Shown piece after piece: positions 25,980-33,205 of a stretch of DNA of 64,000 nucleotides. Within the stretch, counting starts at the first letter, position 1. The number at the start of each line of letters is the position of its first letter. The notes beneath the pieces were generated by a model. That model was given only the letters and a program-made list of their open reading frames with translations, ran no database searches and was not told the origin of the DNA. The stretch is from JAEULH01 sp963805915 (GTDB lineage Bacteria; Pseudomonadota; Alphaproteobacteria; Rhodospirillales; Defluviicoccaceae), in the NCBI GenBank assembly GCA_963805915.1, contig CAWDWD010000010.1, forward strand, positions 1-64,000, written 5' to 3'. A program made the position numbers and the translations under genes.

Positions 25980-27734
25980 ATGAAGGTCGTAAACGCTGAT
26001 ATCATCATCGTCGGTGCCGGCGGTGCGGGACTGCGCGCCGCCATCGCCGTCGCCGACGCCGATCCGACGCTAAACATCGCGCTGCTCTCCAAGGTCTACC
26101 CGATGCGCAGCCATACCTGCGCCGCCGAGGGTGGCGCGGCCGGAGTGGTCAAGGACACCGATACCCTCGATTATCACTTCGACGATACCGTGGCGGGCGG
26201 CGACTGGCTGACCGATCAGGACGCGGTCGAGCTGTTTGTCAACGAAATCCCCAAGGAGCTCACCCAGCTCGAGCACTGGGGCTGCCCGTGGAGCCGCGAG
26301 GAAAGCGGCAAGGTCGCGGTCAGGCCGTTCGGCGGCATGAAGATCATGCGGACGTGGTTCGCCGCCGACAAGACCGGCTTCCACATGCTCCACACCCTGT
26401 TTCAGACCTCGCTCAAGTACACCTCGATCAAACGCTTCGATGAGTACTACACGACCGACCTGATGGTCGACGACGGCGTCTGCCGCGGCTGCACCGCAAT
26501 CGAGATGCGCTCCGGCGAAATGACCCTGTTCCGCGGCAAGTCGGTCATCATCTGCTCGGGCGGGGCGGGGCGGATCTTCCCGTTCACCACCAACGGCGCG
26601 ATCAAGACCGGCGACGGGATGGCGATGGCCTATCGCGCCGGGGTCCCGCTCAAGGACATGGAATTCGTCCAGTACCACCCGACCGGCTTGCCCGGCAGCG
26701 GCATTCTGCTGACCGAGGGTTGCCGCGGCGAGGGCGGCGTTCTCCTCAACAAGGACGGCTACCGCTATCTTCAGGACTATGACCTCGGCCCGCCCGACCC
26801 GTGGCCGCGGCTGAAGGCGATGGAACTGGGCCCGCGCGACCGGCTCAGCCAGGCCTTCTACCATGAGCAGAAGAAGGGCCGGACCATCCCATCCAAGTGG
26901 GGCGATGTGGTCCACCTCGACATGCGCCACCTCGGCGAAAAGAAGATCAACGAAAGGCTGCCGCTGGTCCGCGACCTTTCGCGCAGCTATGTCGGCGCCG
27001 ACCCGGTGACCGACCTCGTCCCGGTTCGCCCGGTCGTGCACTACATGATGGGCGGCATTCACACCGACATCAACGCAGCCACCCCGGTGTCCGGGCTTTA
27101 TGCCGCCGGCGAATGCGCCTGCGTCAGCATCAACGGCGCCAACCGCCTGGGCTCGAACTCGCTTGGCGAGCTGCTGGTGTTCGGCGCGCGCGCCGGGCTT
27201 CACGCGGTCGAATACATCAAGACGGCCGGCGCGCTTGCGCGCGACAACCTGGTCGAAAAGCAGGCCGCCGACGCCGAGGGCCGGATCAAGGGCCTATACA
27301 AGCGGACCGGCGGCAAGCAGAGAGTGTCCGCGCTGCGCCGCGACATGAACATGACCCTGGAAGAAGGTTGCGGCATCTACCGCGACGAGCCGAGCCTGAT
27401 CGATACCGTGACCAAGATGGCCGATGTTCGCGCGCGCTATCGTGACGTCCGGCTCGAGGACAAGAGCCACGTCTACAACACCGACCTGTTCCAGACCCTG
27501 GAGCTGGGCGCGATGATCGAGGTCGCGCAAACGGTGGCGGTCTCGGCGTTGCAGCGCAAGGAGTTGCGCGGCGCCCACCAGCGGCTCGATCATGTCGCGC
27601 GCGATGACGAGAACTACCTCAAGCACACGATGGCCTTCTACAATCCGAACGGCGATCCACGGATCGACTACGCCAACGTAACCATCACCAAGTCACAGCC
27701 CGCTGCGCGGGTCTATGGAGGAGCCGCGGCATGA
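25980..27734 (+). CDS. frdA: Fumarate reductase flavoprotein subunit
   Basis: FrdA holds covalent FAD and reduces fumarate to succinate on the cytoplasmic face of the membrane. The 584-residue protein has the dinucleotide-binding VGAGGAGLRAAIA (11-23) and the flavin-attachment His45 in MRSHTCAAEGGAAGV. Also seen are the HPTGLPGSGILLTEGCRGEGG substrate block, VVHYMMGGIHTDI, and the ECACVSINGANRLGSNSLGELLVFGARAG signature. Sequence and gene order (A-B-C-D) match the E. coli quinol:fumarate reductase and not the sdhCDAB order usual in alphaproteobacteria. It overlaps frdB by 4 bp. Confidence 0.95.
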   Translation: MKVVNADIIIVGAGGAGLRAAIAVADADPTLNIALLSKVYPMRSHTCAAEGGAAGVVKDTDTLDYHFDDTVAGGDWLTDQDAVELFVNEIPKELTQLEHWGCPWSREESGKVAVRPFGGMKIMRTWFAADKTGFHMLHTLFQTSLKYTSIKRFDEYYTTDLMVDDGVCRGCTAIEMRSGEMTLFRGKSVIICSGGAGRIFPFTTNGAIKTGDGMAMAYRAGVPLKDMEFVQYHPTGLPGSGILLTEGCRGEGGVLLNKDGYRYLQDYDLGPPDPWPRLKAMELGPRDRLSQAFYHEQKKGRTIPSKWGDVVHLDMRHLGEKKINERLPLVRDLSRSYVGADPVTDLVPVRPVVHYMMGGIHTDINAATPVSGLYAAGECACVSINGANRLGSNSLGELLVFGARAGLHAVEYIKTAGALARDNLVEKQAADAEGRIKGLYKRTGGKQRVSALRRDMNMTLEEGCGIYRDEPSLIDTVTKMADVRARYRDVRLEDKSHVYNTDLFQTLELGAMIEVAQTVAVSALQRKELRGAHQRLDHVARDDENYLKHTMAFYNPNGDPRIDYANVTITKSQPAARVYGGAAA

Positions 27735-28471
27735 GTGAGCGACAGATCGAACTGGAGGTCATGCGCTACCGTCCGGAGATGGACGACAAGCCGTTCTTCC
27801 AGACCTACTCGGTGCCTTGCGAGGAGGAATGGGTCGTTCTCGATGCCTTGAATTACGTCAAGGACGAGATGGACCGGACCCTGAGCTACCGCTGGTCATG
27901 CCACATGTTCGTCTGCGGCAGCTGCGGCATGGCCATCAACGGCGAGCCGAAGCTGGCGTGCAAGGCGTTTCTGCGTGACTACCAGGGCAAGATCCGGGTC
28001 GAGCCGATGCACAACTTCCCGATCGAGCGCGACCTTGTCGTCGTCATGGACGATTTCATGGAGAAGCTCGAAAGCGTCAAGCCCTACCTCGTGCCGAAGG
28101 TCGAAAAGCCGGTCGCGGAAGGCGAGTACATCCAGACGCCGGCCCAGCTCAAGGCGTTCAAGCAGTACTCCATGTGCATTAACTGCGCACTGTGCTACTC
28201 GGTTTGCCCGCAGTACGGCCTCGATAATAACTTCGTCGGCCCCGCGGCGTTGGCGTTGGCCCACCGCTACAACATGGACTCCCGCGATGTCGGGCGCAGC
28301 GTCCGCGAACACGTGGTCGCCAGCCATGACGGCATCTGGACGTGCAGTTTCGTCGGCGCCTGCACCCAGGTCTGCCCCAAGGATGTCGACCCCGCCGGGG
28401 CGATCCAGCAGACCAAGTTGACCAGCGCGGTCGATTATGTGACCGGGCTCCTTCCGGGAGGCAAGCGATGA
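27731..28471 (+). CDS. frdB: Fumarate reductase iron-sulfur subunit
   Basis: FrdB carries three iron-sulfur clusters that pass electrons from quinol to FrdA. The [2Fe-2S] cysteines are Cys57, 62, 65 and 77, the same numbering as E. coli FrdB (SCHMFVCGSCG and LACK). The [4Fe-4S] and [3Fe-4S] ligands are in CINCALCYSVCP (149, 152, 155, 159) and CSFVGACTQVCP (205, 211, 215). At 246 residues it matches the family length. Neighbours frdA and frdC overlap at both ends by 4 bp, indicating tight co-translation. Confidence 0.96.
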   Translation: MSERQIELEVMRYRPEMDDKPFFQTYSVPCEEEWVVLDALNYVKDEMDRTLSYRWSCHMFVCGSCGMAINGEPKLACKAFLRDYQGKIRVEPMHNFPIERDLVVVMDDFMEKLESVKPYLVPKVEKPVAEGEYIQTPAQLKAFKQYSMCINCALCYSVCPQYGLDNNFVGPAALALAHRYNMDSRDVGRSVREHVVASHDGIWTCSFVGACTQVCPKDVDPAGAIQQTKLTSAVDYVTGLLPGGKR

Positions 28472-28860
28472 GCCGGAAACCCTACGTTCGCGAGATGTCG
28501 AAAACGACGTGGTTCCTCACGCAGAATCGCTACAAGGTCTACATGCTGCACGAGATCACCTCGATCTTCGTCGCCATTTATACCGCGATCTTGATCGTCG
28601 GCCTTTTCCGCCTGGCCCAGGGGCCGGAGGCCTGGCAGGGCTGGCTCGCCGCGGTGACCAGCCCGATCGGCGTGATCTTCCATGTCTTGGCGTTCATCTT
28701 CGCGCTGATCCACACCACCTCGTGGTTCAAGGCGGTGCCGCAGGCGATGCGGATCCAGCGCGGCGAGGACTTCGTTCCCGGAAAGCTGATCATCGGCGCC
28801 CACTACGGCGTCTGGACGGCGGTCTCGGTGGTGGTTCTCCTTCTGGCGGGAGTGGCTTAA
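28468..28860 (+). CDS. frdC: Fumarate reductase membrane anchor subunit C
   Basis: FrdC is one of two small membrane anchors that bind quinol. The 130-residue protein starts KPYVREMSKTTW, matching the E. coli FrdC beginning, and has three hydrophobic helices. The conserved glutamate known to matter for menaquinol oxidation in E. coli (Glu29) has a counterpart in YMLHEITS. No haem-ligating pattern typical of SdhC is obvious, fitting the haem-free type D anchor. The start overlaps frdB by 4 bp and frdD follows after 4 bp. Confidence 0.93.
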   Translation: MSRKPYVREMSKTTWFLTQNRYKVYMLHEITSIFVAIYTAILIVGLFRLAQGPEAWQGWLAAVTSPIGVIFHVLAFIFALIHTTSWFKAVPQAMRIQRGEDFVPGKLIIGAHYGVWTAVSVVVLLLAGVA

Positions 28861-28864
28861 GAAA

Positions 28865-29209
28865 ATGGCACGTTCGGCAAAAGCGGTTCCGTGGTTCCTG
28901 TTCGCCGCCGGCGGCACGGTCATCGCGTTCATTCTTCCGGTGATGATCTTCGTCACCGGCTTGGCCCCGGCGCTGGGACTGTTCGACCACGCCTTGTCGT
29001 ACGACACCATGCATGCGTTCGTCGGCAACTGGTTGATCAAGCTGATCCTGCTCGGGATCATCGTGCTCGCGGCCTGGCACGCGGCGCACAGGTTGCGGGT
29101 CTGCGCCCACGACTTCGGCATCCGCGCCGACGGTGCGGTGGCGATTGTTGTCTACGGCCTCGCCGCGATCGCCTCGGTGGCCACCGTCATCGCCCTGCTG
29201 ATGATCTGA
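28865..29209 (+). CDS. frdD: Fumarate reductase membrane anchor subunit D
   Basis: FrdD is the second membrane anchor. The 114-residue protein has three hydrophobic helices (about 10-33, 55-80, 90-113) and features common to FrdD, including AHRLRVCAHDFGI near residue 75. It closes the frdABCD operon. Downstream is a 9-bp stem-loop and then a repeat-rich gap, with no further operon gene. Confidence 0.92.
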   Translation: MARSAKAVPWFLFAAGGTVIAFILPVMIFVTGLAPALGLFDHALSYDTMHAFVGNWLIKLILLGIIVLAAWHAAHRLRVCAHDFGIRADGAVAIVVYGLAAIASVATVIALLMI

Positions 29210-29240
29210 AGCGGGGAGGCGCATGGTGTGGCGAGCGGTC

Positions 29241-29266
29241 GCGCTCGGCTCGGCATGGCCGAGCGC
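29241..29266 (+). terminator. Possible transcription-stop hairpin after frdD
   Basis: GCGCTCGGC (29241-29249) pairs with GCCGAGCGC (29258-29266) over an 8-base loop. It lacks a T-tract, so factor-independent termination is uncertain. It falls inside a 32-codon frame that begins at ATG 29223 after a GGGGAGG site; that frame has no recognisable homology and I do not call it a gene. Confidence 0.35.
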
Positions 29267-29359
29267 GCTGCGGCGGCGGCGGGGCGACGCGGGCGCGGCG
29301 AACGCCGTTCACGAAGTCTGACTCAAAAATATCCTTCAGACGAGCCAGTTATAGCGCGT

Positions 29360-29456
29360 CGTCATGGCCGGACTTGTTCCGGCCATCCACGGCTCGTCGC
29401 AGGCAAAGTAAACGTATTGCGGCACCCGGATGCGCGGACCAAGTCCGCGCATGACG
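29360..29456. repeat. REP-like paired hairpin element
   Basis: Two hairpins face each other: ATGGCCGGA-CTTGT-TCCGGCCAT (29364-29386) and ATGCGCGGAC-CAA-GTCCGCGCAT (29430-29452). The whole unit starts CGTCATG and ends CATGACG, so its ends are inverted. This form (CGTCATGGCCGG, then CACCCGGATG and CATGACG) is a common dispersed element of alphaproteobacterial genomes. It sits in the convergent gap between frdD and the EAL gene. Confidence 0.75.
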
Positions 29457-29825
29457 AAAGCGCGGTGGGTTGGCCAGTGCTTTCGCCCGCATCATTTTCA
29501 TCACTCGCGGATACGATGCCGGGGATGTTGGCGCCGCAGCCGTCCCCGGCGAGGCCGGGCAATTCCAGCCTCTGGCTCCGCAAGGTGGCTTGACGACGTG
29601 ATCGCGGACGAGCCGCCGACACCAGCTTTCCCCTGAAGGCAAAATCGCGGAGTTGTGACTCCCGCGCGTGAGTGCCGACCTCCGTCCCATTCCTCACCGG
29701 TCGAATGCGACGGTTTATGCCAGATCGGCGCCATCGGGCTGAACGACGCGAGCGGCCATACGTCGCCGACTATTCCGCTCGCCCGGTGCCTGTGGTCGAG
29801 CTGCCCCTGGTAAACATCTTGGCCG
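29457..29825. other. 369-bp gap with no recognised gene
   Basis: This is the rest of the convergent region between the frd operon and the EAL gene. I see no open frame with a ribosome site, no tRNA and no clear terminator. It may contain a decayed gene, but nothing is identifiable. Confidence 0.5.
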
Positions 29826-31421
29826 CTAACGTTCGATCCGCCGATCCGCCATGTTGTAGCGCTCGACGAAGGCCAGGAACTCGTCCGCCGGGACGGGTTT
29901 TGAGTAAAGCCAGCCTTGGGCGAGCTCGACGCCGCGGGCGCGGAGGTGGGCGGCCTGGGCTTCGCTTTCGACGCCTTCGGCGATGACCTTGAGGCGCAGG
30001 GTCTTGGCCATGTCGACGATGATATCGGCGAGGCCGGCCGAGGCGGCGTCGGTGCCGATGGTGCGCACGAACGCCTGGTCGATCTTCAGATAGTTGACCC
30101 GGAAGGTGCCGACGTAGGCGAGGCTCGAATAGCCGGTGCCGAAGTCGTCAATGGCGACCTCGTTACCCTGGTCGTTGAGCGCGGCGATGACCGCCTTGCA
30201 GCGGGCCTCGTCGACCAGCGCGCGCTCGGTGATTTCGAACTGGAGCTGGTGCAATGGAATATCCGCCTTGTCGGCGATCGCGCGGGCCTCGGCCGCGGCC
30301 GACACGTTGGCGTCGCTGAAGTGGATCGGGGCGAGGTTGATGGCGATATGAAAGCCTGGATCGGCGCGCAGCCGCTCGCCGATCTCCTCGCCGACGCGGG
30401 CGATAAGCCACGACGTTATCGGCACGATGTCGCCGGTATCCTCGGCGAGCTTGACGAAGACGTCGGGCGAAATCATCGCGCCCGAGGCCTGGCGCCAGCG
30501 GATCAAGGCCTCGGCGCCGACGCAGCGATCGCGCCGGAGATCGATCACCGGCTGGTAGTAAACGGCGAGCTCGCCGTTTTCCAGGGCGTCCCTGAGGTCA
30601 TCGCGCATCGAGGTGCGCCGGCCGGCGAGCCGCACCGCGACGGTGACGAGAACGATCGCGGTAAGCGCGCCCAGCCCGCCGATGAGCCTCGCGTTCGGCC
30701 ACCACTTGGCCAACGCCCAGTCGCGGCCGGCGGTGGTCTGCACCCGGGCGTCGAATAGCCCGACGTCGCGTTCGAGCGACAGCCGGTCGCCGGCGGGCCC
30801 ATCCGCCGCGCCTTCGCTTGCGACAACGCGACCGCCGATGGTGACGCGGGCCGCGACGCCCGCGTCCAGGGTCGTCGCGTCGACGCCGCCGAGCAGGTCG
30901 AACGGCGCGACCGCGGCCACGACCATCGCTCCTGTGTGAGCACCGCGCTCGAGGCGATGGACGGCAAGGATCGCCGTGCCGGGCATGAAGCTGGTGTCGA
31001 CGGGCGGGGTAAAGCGGACGGCGGAGCCTTCGGAACCCAGCAGCTCCATGCGTCGTTCGGGCACGCTCAGGGGAGGATCGAAGGCGGCGTACGACGTGCA
31101 CGCCAGCCGGCCGTCGGCGGTGAAGTAGGCCATGCCGCGGATCCAGTCGCGAGCGGCGAGCGCGGCGGCGAGCGCGGAGACAAGCGGGCCGCCGCAGCCT
31201 TCGCTTCGGGCGATGAAGTCAACCGAGGCAAGCGCGCCCTCGGTGCCCCACAGCACGGTGCGGGTGCGCTCGGCAATGCTCTCGGCCATTTCGTCCAGCC
31301 GCGCTTGGGCGTGATCGAAGGCGATGTCCCTGGTCAGGACAAGCATGAAGGCCGTCGGTAGAAGGCTTATCGCGGCGGCGGCGGCGGCGAACAGGGCGGC
31401 GCGGCGGGTTTTGCGTTTCAT
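29826..31421 (-). CDS. EAL-domain cyclic-di-GMP phosphodiesterase with periplasmic CSS-type sensor
   Basis: The 531-residue membrane protein would hydrolyse c-di-GMP. An N-terminal helix (about 8-30) and a second near 240-262 enclose a periplasmic domain that has a Cys in ARSEGCGGPL, suggestive of the CSS-motif redox sensor family. The cytoplasmic EAL domain has the signature GAEALIRW, the metal-binding INLAPIHFS, FEITERAL, AIDDFGTGYSSL and IAEGVES, so all catalytic motifs look intact. No GGDEF domain is present. The upstream region holds four 12-bp tandem repeats. Confidence 0.92.
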   Translation of the reverse strand: MKRKTRRAALFAAAAAAISLLPTAFMLVLTRDIAFDHAQARLDEMAESIAERTRTVLWGTEGALASVDFIARSEGCGGPLVSALAAALAARDWIRGMAYFTADGRLACTSYAAFDPPLSVPERRMELLGSEGSAVRFTPPVDTSFMPGTAILAVHRLERGAHTGAMVVAAVAPFDLLGGVDATTLDAGVAARVTIGGRVVASEGAADGPAGDRLSLERDVGLFDARVQTTAGRDWALAKWWPNARLIGGLGALTAIVLVTVAVRLAGRRTSMRDDLRDALENGELAVYYQPVIDLRRDRCVGAEALIRWRQASGAMISPDVFVKLAEDTGDIVPITSWLIARVGEEIGERLRADPGFHIAINLAPIHFSDANVSAAAEARAIADKADIPLHQLQFEITERALVDEARCKAVIAALNDQGNEVAIDDFGTGYSSLAYVGTFRVNYLKIDQAFVRTIGTDAASAGLADIIVDMAKTLRLKVIAEGVESEAQAAHLRARGVELAQGWLYSKPVPADEFLAFVERYNMADRRIER

Positions 31422-31506
31422 TGCCGCCCACCACGATCTAGGACAGTGAAGCCGGGGGGCGGGCGGTCGCCATTCCGAAGCCGGCGCACTCGGGCGGCAC
31501 CCGCGT

Positions 31507-31566
31507 CAGCGCCGGGATCAGCGCCGGGATCAGCGCCGGGATCAGCGCCGGGATCAGCACTGGCAT
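31507..31566. repeat. 12-bp tandem repeat, four perfect copies plus one degenerate
   Basis: The unit CAGCGCCGGGAT occurs at 31507-31518, 31519-31530, 31531-31542 and 31543-31554, followed by CAGCACTGGCAT. It lies about 85 bp upstream of the EAL gene and immediately past the DUF2914 gene stop. Such arrays vary in number by slippage and here could change the promoter-to-gene distance. Spacers are absent, so it is not a CRISPR array. Confidence 0.9.
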
Positions 31567-32669
31567 CACTCGGCGGAAAAATCGGCGCGCGCAAGTACCC
31601 TGCCATCCGCCGCCGTCGCGGTCACCGTCCAGGGGCCGGTGTTGCCCGGCGCCAGCGACTTGCGCGAATAGACCCGCCACCGTGCGCTGCCGATCTGGAA
31701 GGGAACGGTCGCAACGGCGTTGCCGTTGTATTCCCAGCGATGGGTCACGGTCTTGCCCGCCATATCGGTAATCTCGGTGAAGAAATAAAGCTCGTTGCGG
31801 CCGGCCGGCCCGCTGACCTGGACCGGCGGGGTGACCTCGTCGACCGGCTCGCGGTTGACCACGTTCGAAGTCAGTTGCGCCCGGCCGATGTGCGCCGCGT
31901 CGACGATCTCGACGCCCTCGCCGCTGCCGCCGGTGGGGGATGCAGCCGTGGCTGGCGCCGCCGGTTCGCCCGGTTGCGGCTCGGTCTTTGGAGGTTCCGG
32001 CTGGGGCTGAGGCCGCGCCGTTCCGGAGTTGGCATCCGTGGCGGCTGCCGCGCTCGGCGCAGGCCTCGAGGCCGCCGCATCCGGGGGTGGCGTTGGCGCG
32101 GCGCTGCTCAACGGACCCCTGGCGATCTTGCCGCCGAGGTCGGCCAAGGCGTCATCGAAGCCGTTCAGCGAAAGGAACTCGTCGCGCGGCGACGGCGGCG
32201 GGCCGACGAACCAGCGGACCACGACCCGCTGTCCGGACTTAAGCTCGTCGACGATGGCTTGTGCTTCCGTGCCGCTCCAGCCGCCTTCGCCGAACCGGTT
32301 GGGCATGACCTGATGCGGCGGCTTGGCGTCGACGCGAAGATAAAACGGCGCGTCGGGCATCAGCGTGTTGCGCACGCGCACGGTGACCGCGATATCGCCC
32401 GCGCCGCCCTCGCCGATCTCGATCTGGCTCTCGGCGCCATGCATCTCCGGCGGCGGCGCGGTCAGGGTGCAGTTGTCGCGGCGCGTGGAGTCGTCGCGCC
32501 CGCAGATCACCGTCCAGTCATTGAACGAGCGGAAATAATAGACATACCCGACCGGCGCGGCGGCATGGCTGGCGGGAGCCCACGCGCCGAGGACAGCCGC
32601 GAGCGCGGCGGCGGCGATGACAGGGCGGCGGCGGGTTGGAGCGTGAAGTATCTTGGAAAAGCATAGCAT
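31566..32669 (-). CDS. Exported protein with IalB-like and DUF2914 domains
   Basis: The 367-residue protein has a signal peptide (RRPVIAAAALAAVLGAWAPASHA). The first domain resembles invasion-associated IalB-like proteins: FNDWTVICGRDDSTRRDNCTLT with two cysteines that may pair, and VRVRNTLMPDAPFYLRVD. A Pro/Ala-rich linker spans about 190-255. The C-terminal domain is DUF2914-like (ELYFFTEITDMAGKTVTHRWEY through RWRVYSRKSLAP and GPWTVTA). Both domains are known in alphaproteobacteria, but their fusion is less usual and the function is unknown. Confidence 0.72.
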   Translation of the reverse strand: MLCFSKILHAPTRRRPVIAAAALAAVLGAWAPASHAAAPVGYVYYFRSFNDWTVICGRDDSTRRDNCTLTAPPPEMHGAESQIEIGEGGAGDIAVTVRVRNTLMPDAPFYLRVDAKPPHQVMPNRFGEGGWSGTEAQAIVDELKSGQRVVVRWFVGPPPSPRDEFLSLNGFDDALADLGGKIARGPLSSAAPTPPPDAAASRPAPSAAAATDANSGTARPQPQPEPPKTEPQPGEPAAPATAASPTGGSGEGVEIVDAAHIGRAQLTSNVVNREPVDEVTPPVQVSGPAGRNELYFFTEITDMAGKTVTHRWEYNGNAVATVPFQIGSARWRVYSRKSLAPGNTGPWTVTATAADGRVLARADFSAE

Positions 32670-32749
32670 GGTTGCACCGTAGCCGATCGTATCGCGTTGT
32701 TCTAGCCAGACTTGCGCCGGCCAATGCCGGCTACCGGCATGGCGCGGGC

Positions 32750-33094
32750 TCAGACGATTTCGAGCACCCGTTCGGGCGGGCGGCCGACGCGGGCGGCCGT
32801 CGCGCCAACCGCGATGGGCCGTTCGATCACGATCGGATTGGCCACCATCGCCGCGACCAGCGCCGCGTCATCGAGCGCCGGATCGTCGAGCCCGGCGGCG
32901 CGCGCCTCCTTGGCCCGCAACAGTTCGCGCGGGGGCATCCCGAGCAGGCCGAGGATCCGCGTCAGCTCCGCCGGGCTCGGCGGAGTCGCCAGGTACTCGA
33001 CGATGTCGGGCTCGATACCGTGTTCGCGGAGCAGGGCCAGCGCGGCGCGCGATTTGCTACAGCGCGGATTGTGGTACAGTGTGATGCTCATCAT
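32750..33094 (-). CDS. arsC: Arsenate reductase, glutaredoxin-dependent type
   Basis: The 114-residue ArsC-family protein has the active-site cysteine in the classic HNPRCSKSR motif (residues 8-16). Arg residues that bind arsenate in E. coli ArsC have candidates in IERPIAVGATAARVGRP. Together with glutaredoxin it would reduce arsenate to arsenite in the cytoplasm. No ars operon surrounds it, as is common for chromosomal copies. Start is one of two adjacent ATGs at 33094 or 33091. Confidence 0.9.
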   Translation of the reverse strand: MMSITLYHNPRCSKSRAALALLREHGIEPDIVEYLATPPSPAELTRILGLLGMPPRELLRAKEARAAGLDDPALDDAALVAAMVANPIVIERPIAVGATAARVGRPPERVLEIV

Positions 33095-33205
33095 CTCGAT
33101 CCCCGCCTTCCGTTTCGGATGTCACTTTAGCGTATGTCCTTTGTCTGACGTATCGAGAGCCTGTTCTTTTCGCTGTTGAGACTCACCGACAAGACAAGGC
33201 AGTCC

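Noticed and set aside
29223..29321. 32-codon ORF after frdD with a good ribosome site
   Set aside because: No conservation can be argued and it contains a hairpin that is better explained as a transcript-end structure.
31507..31566. Possible CRISPR array
   Set aside because: The 12-bp units are contiguous with no spacers and no cas genes nearby.
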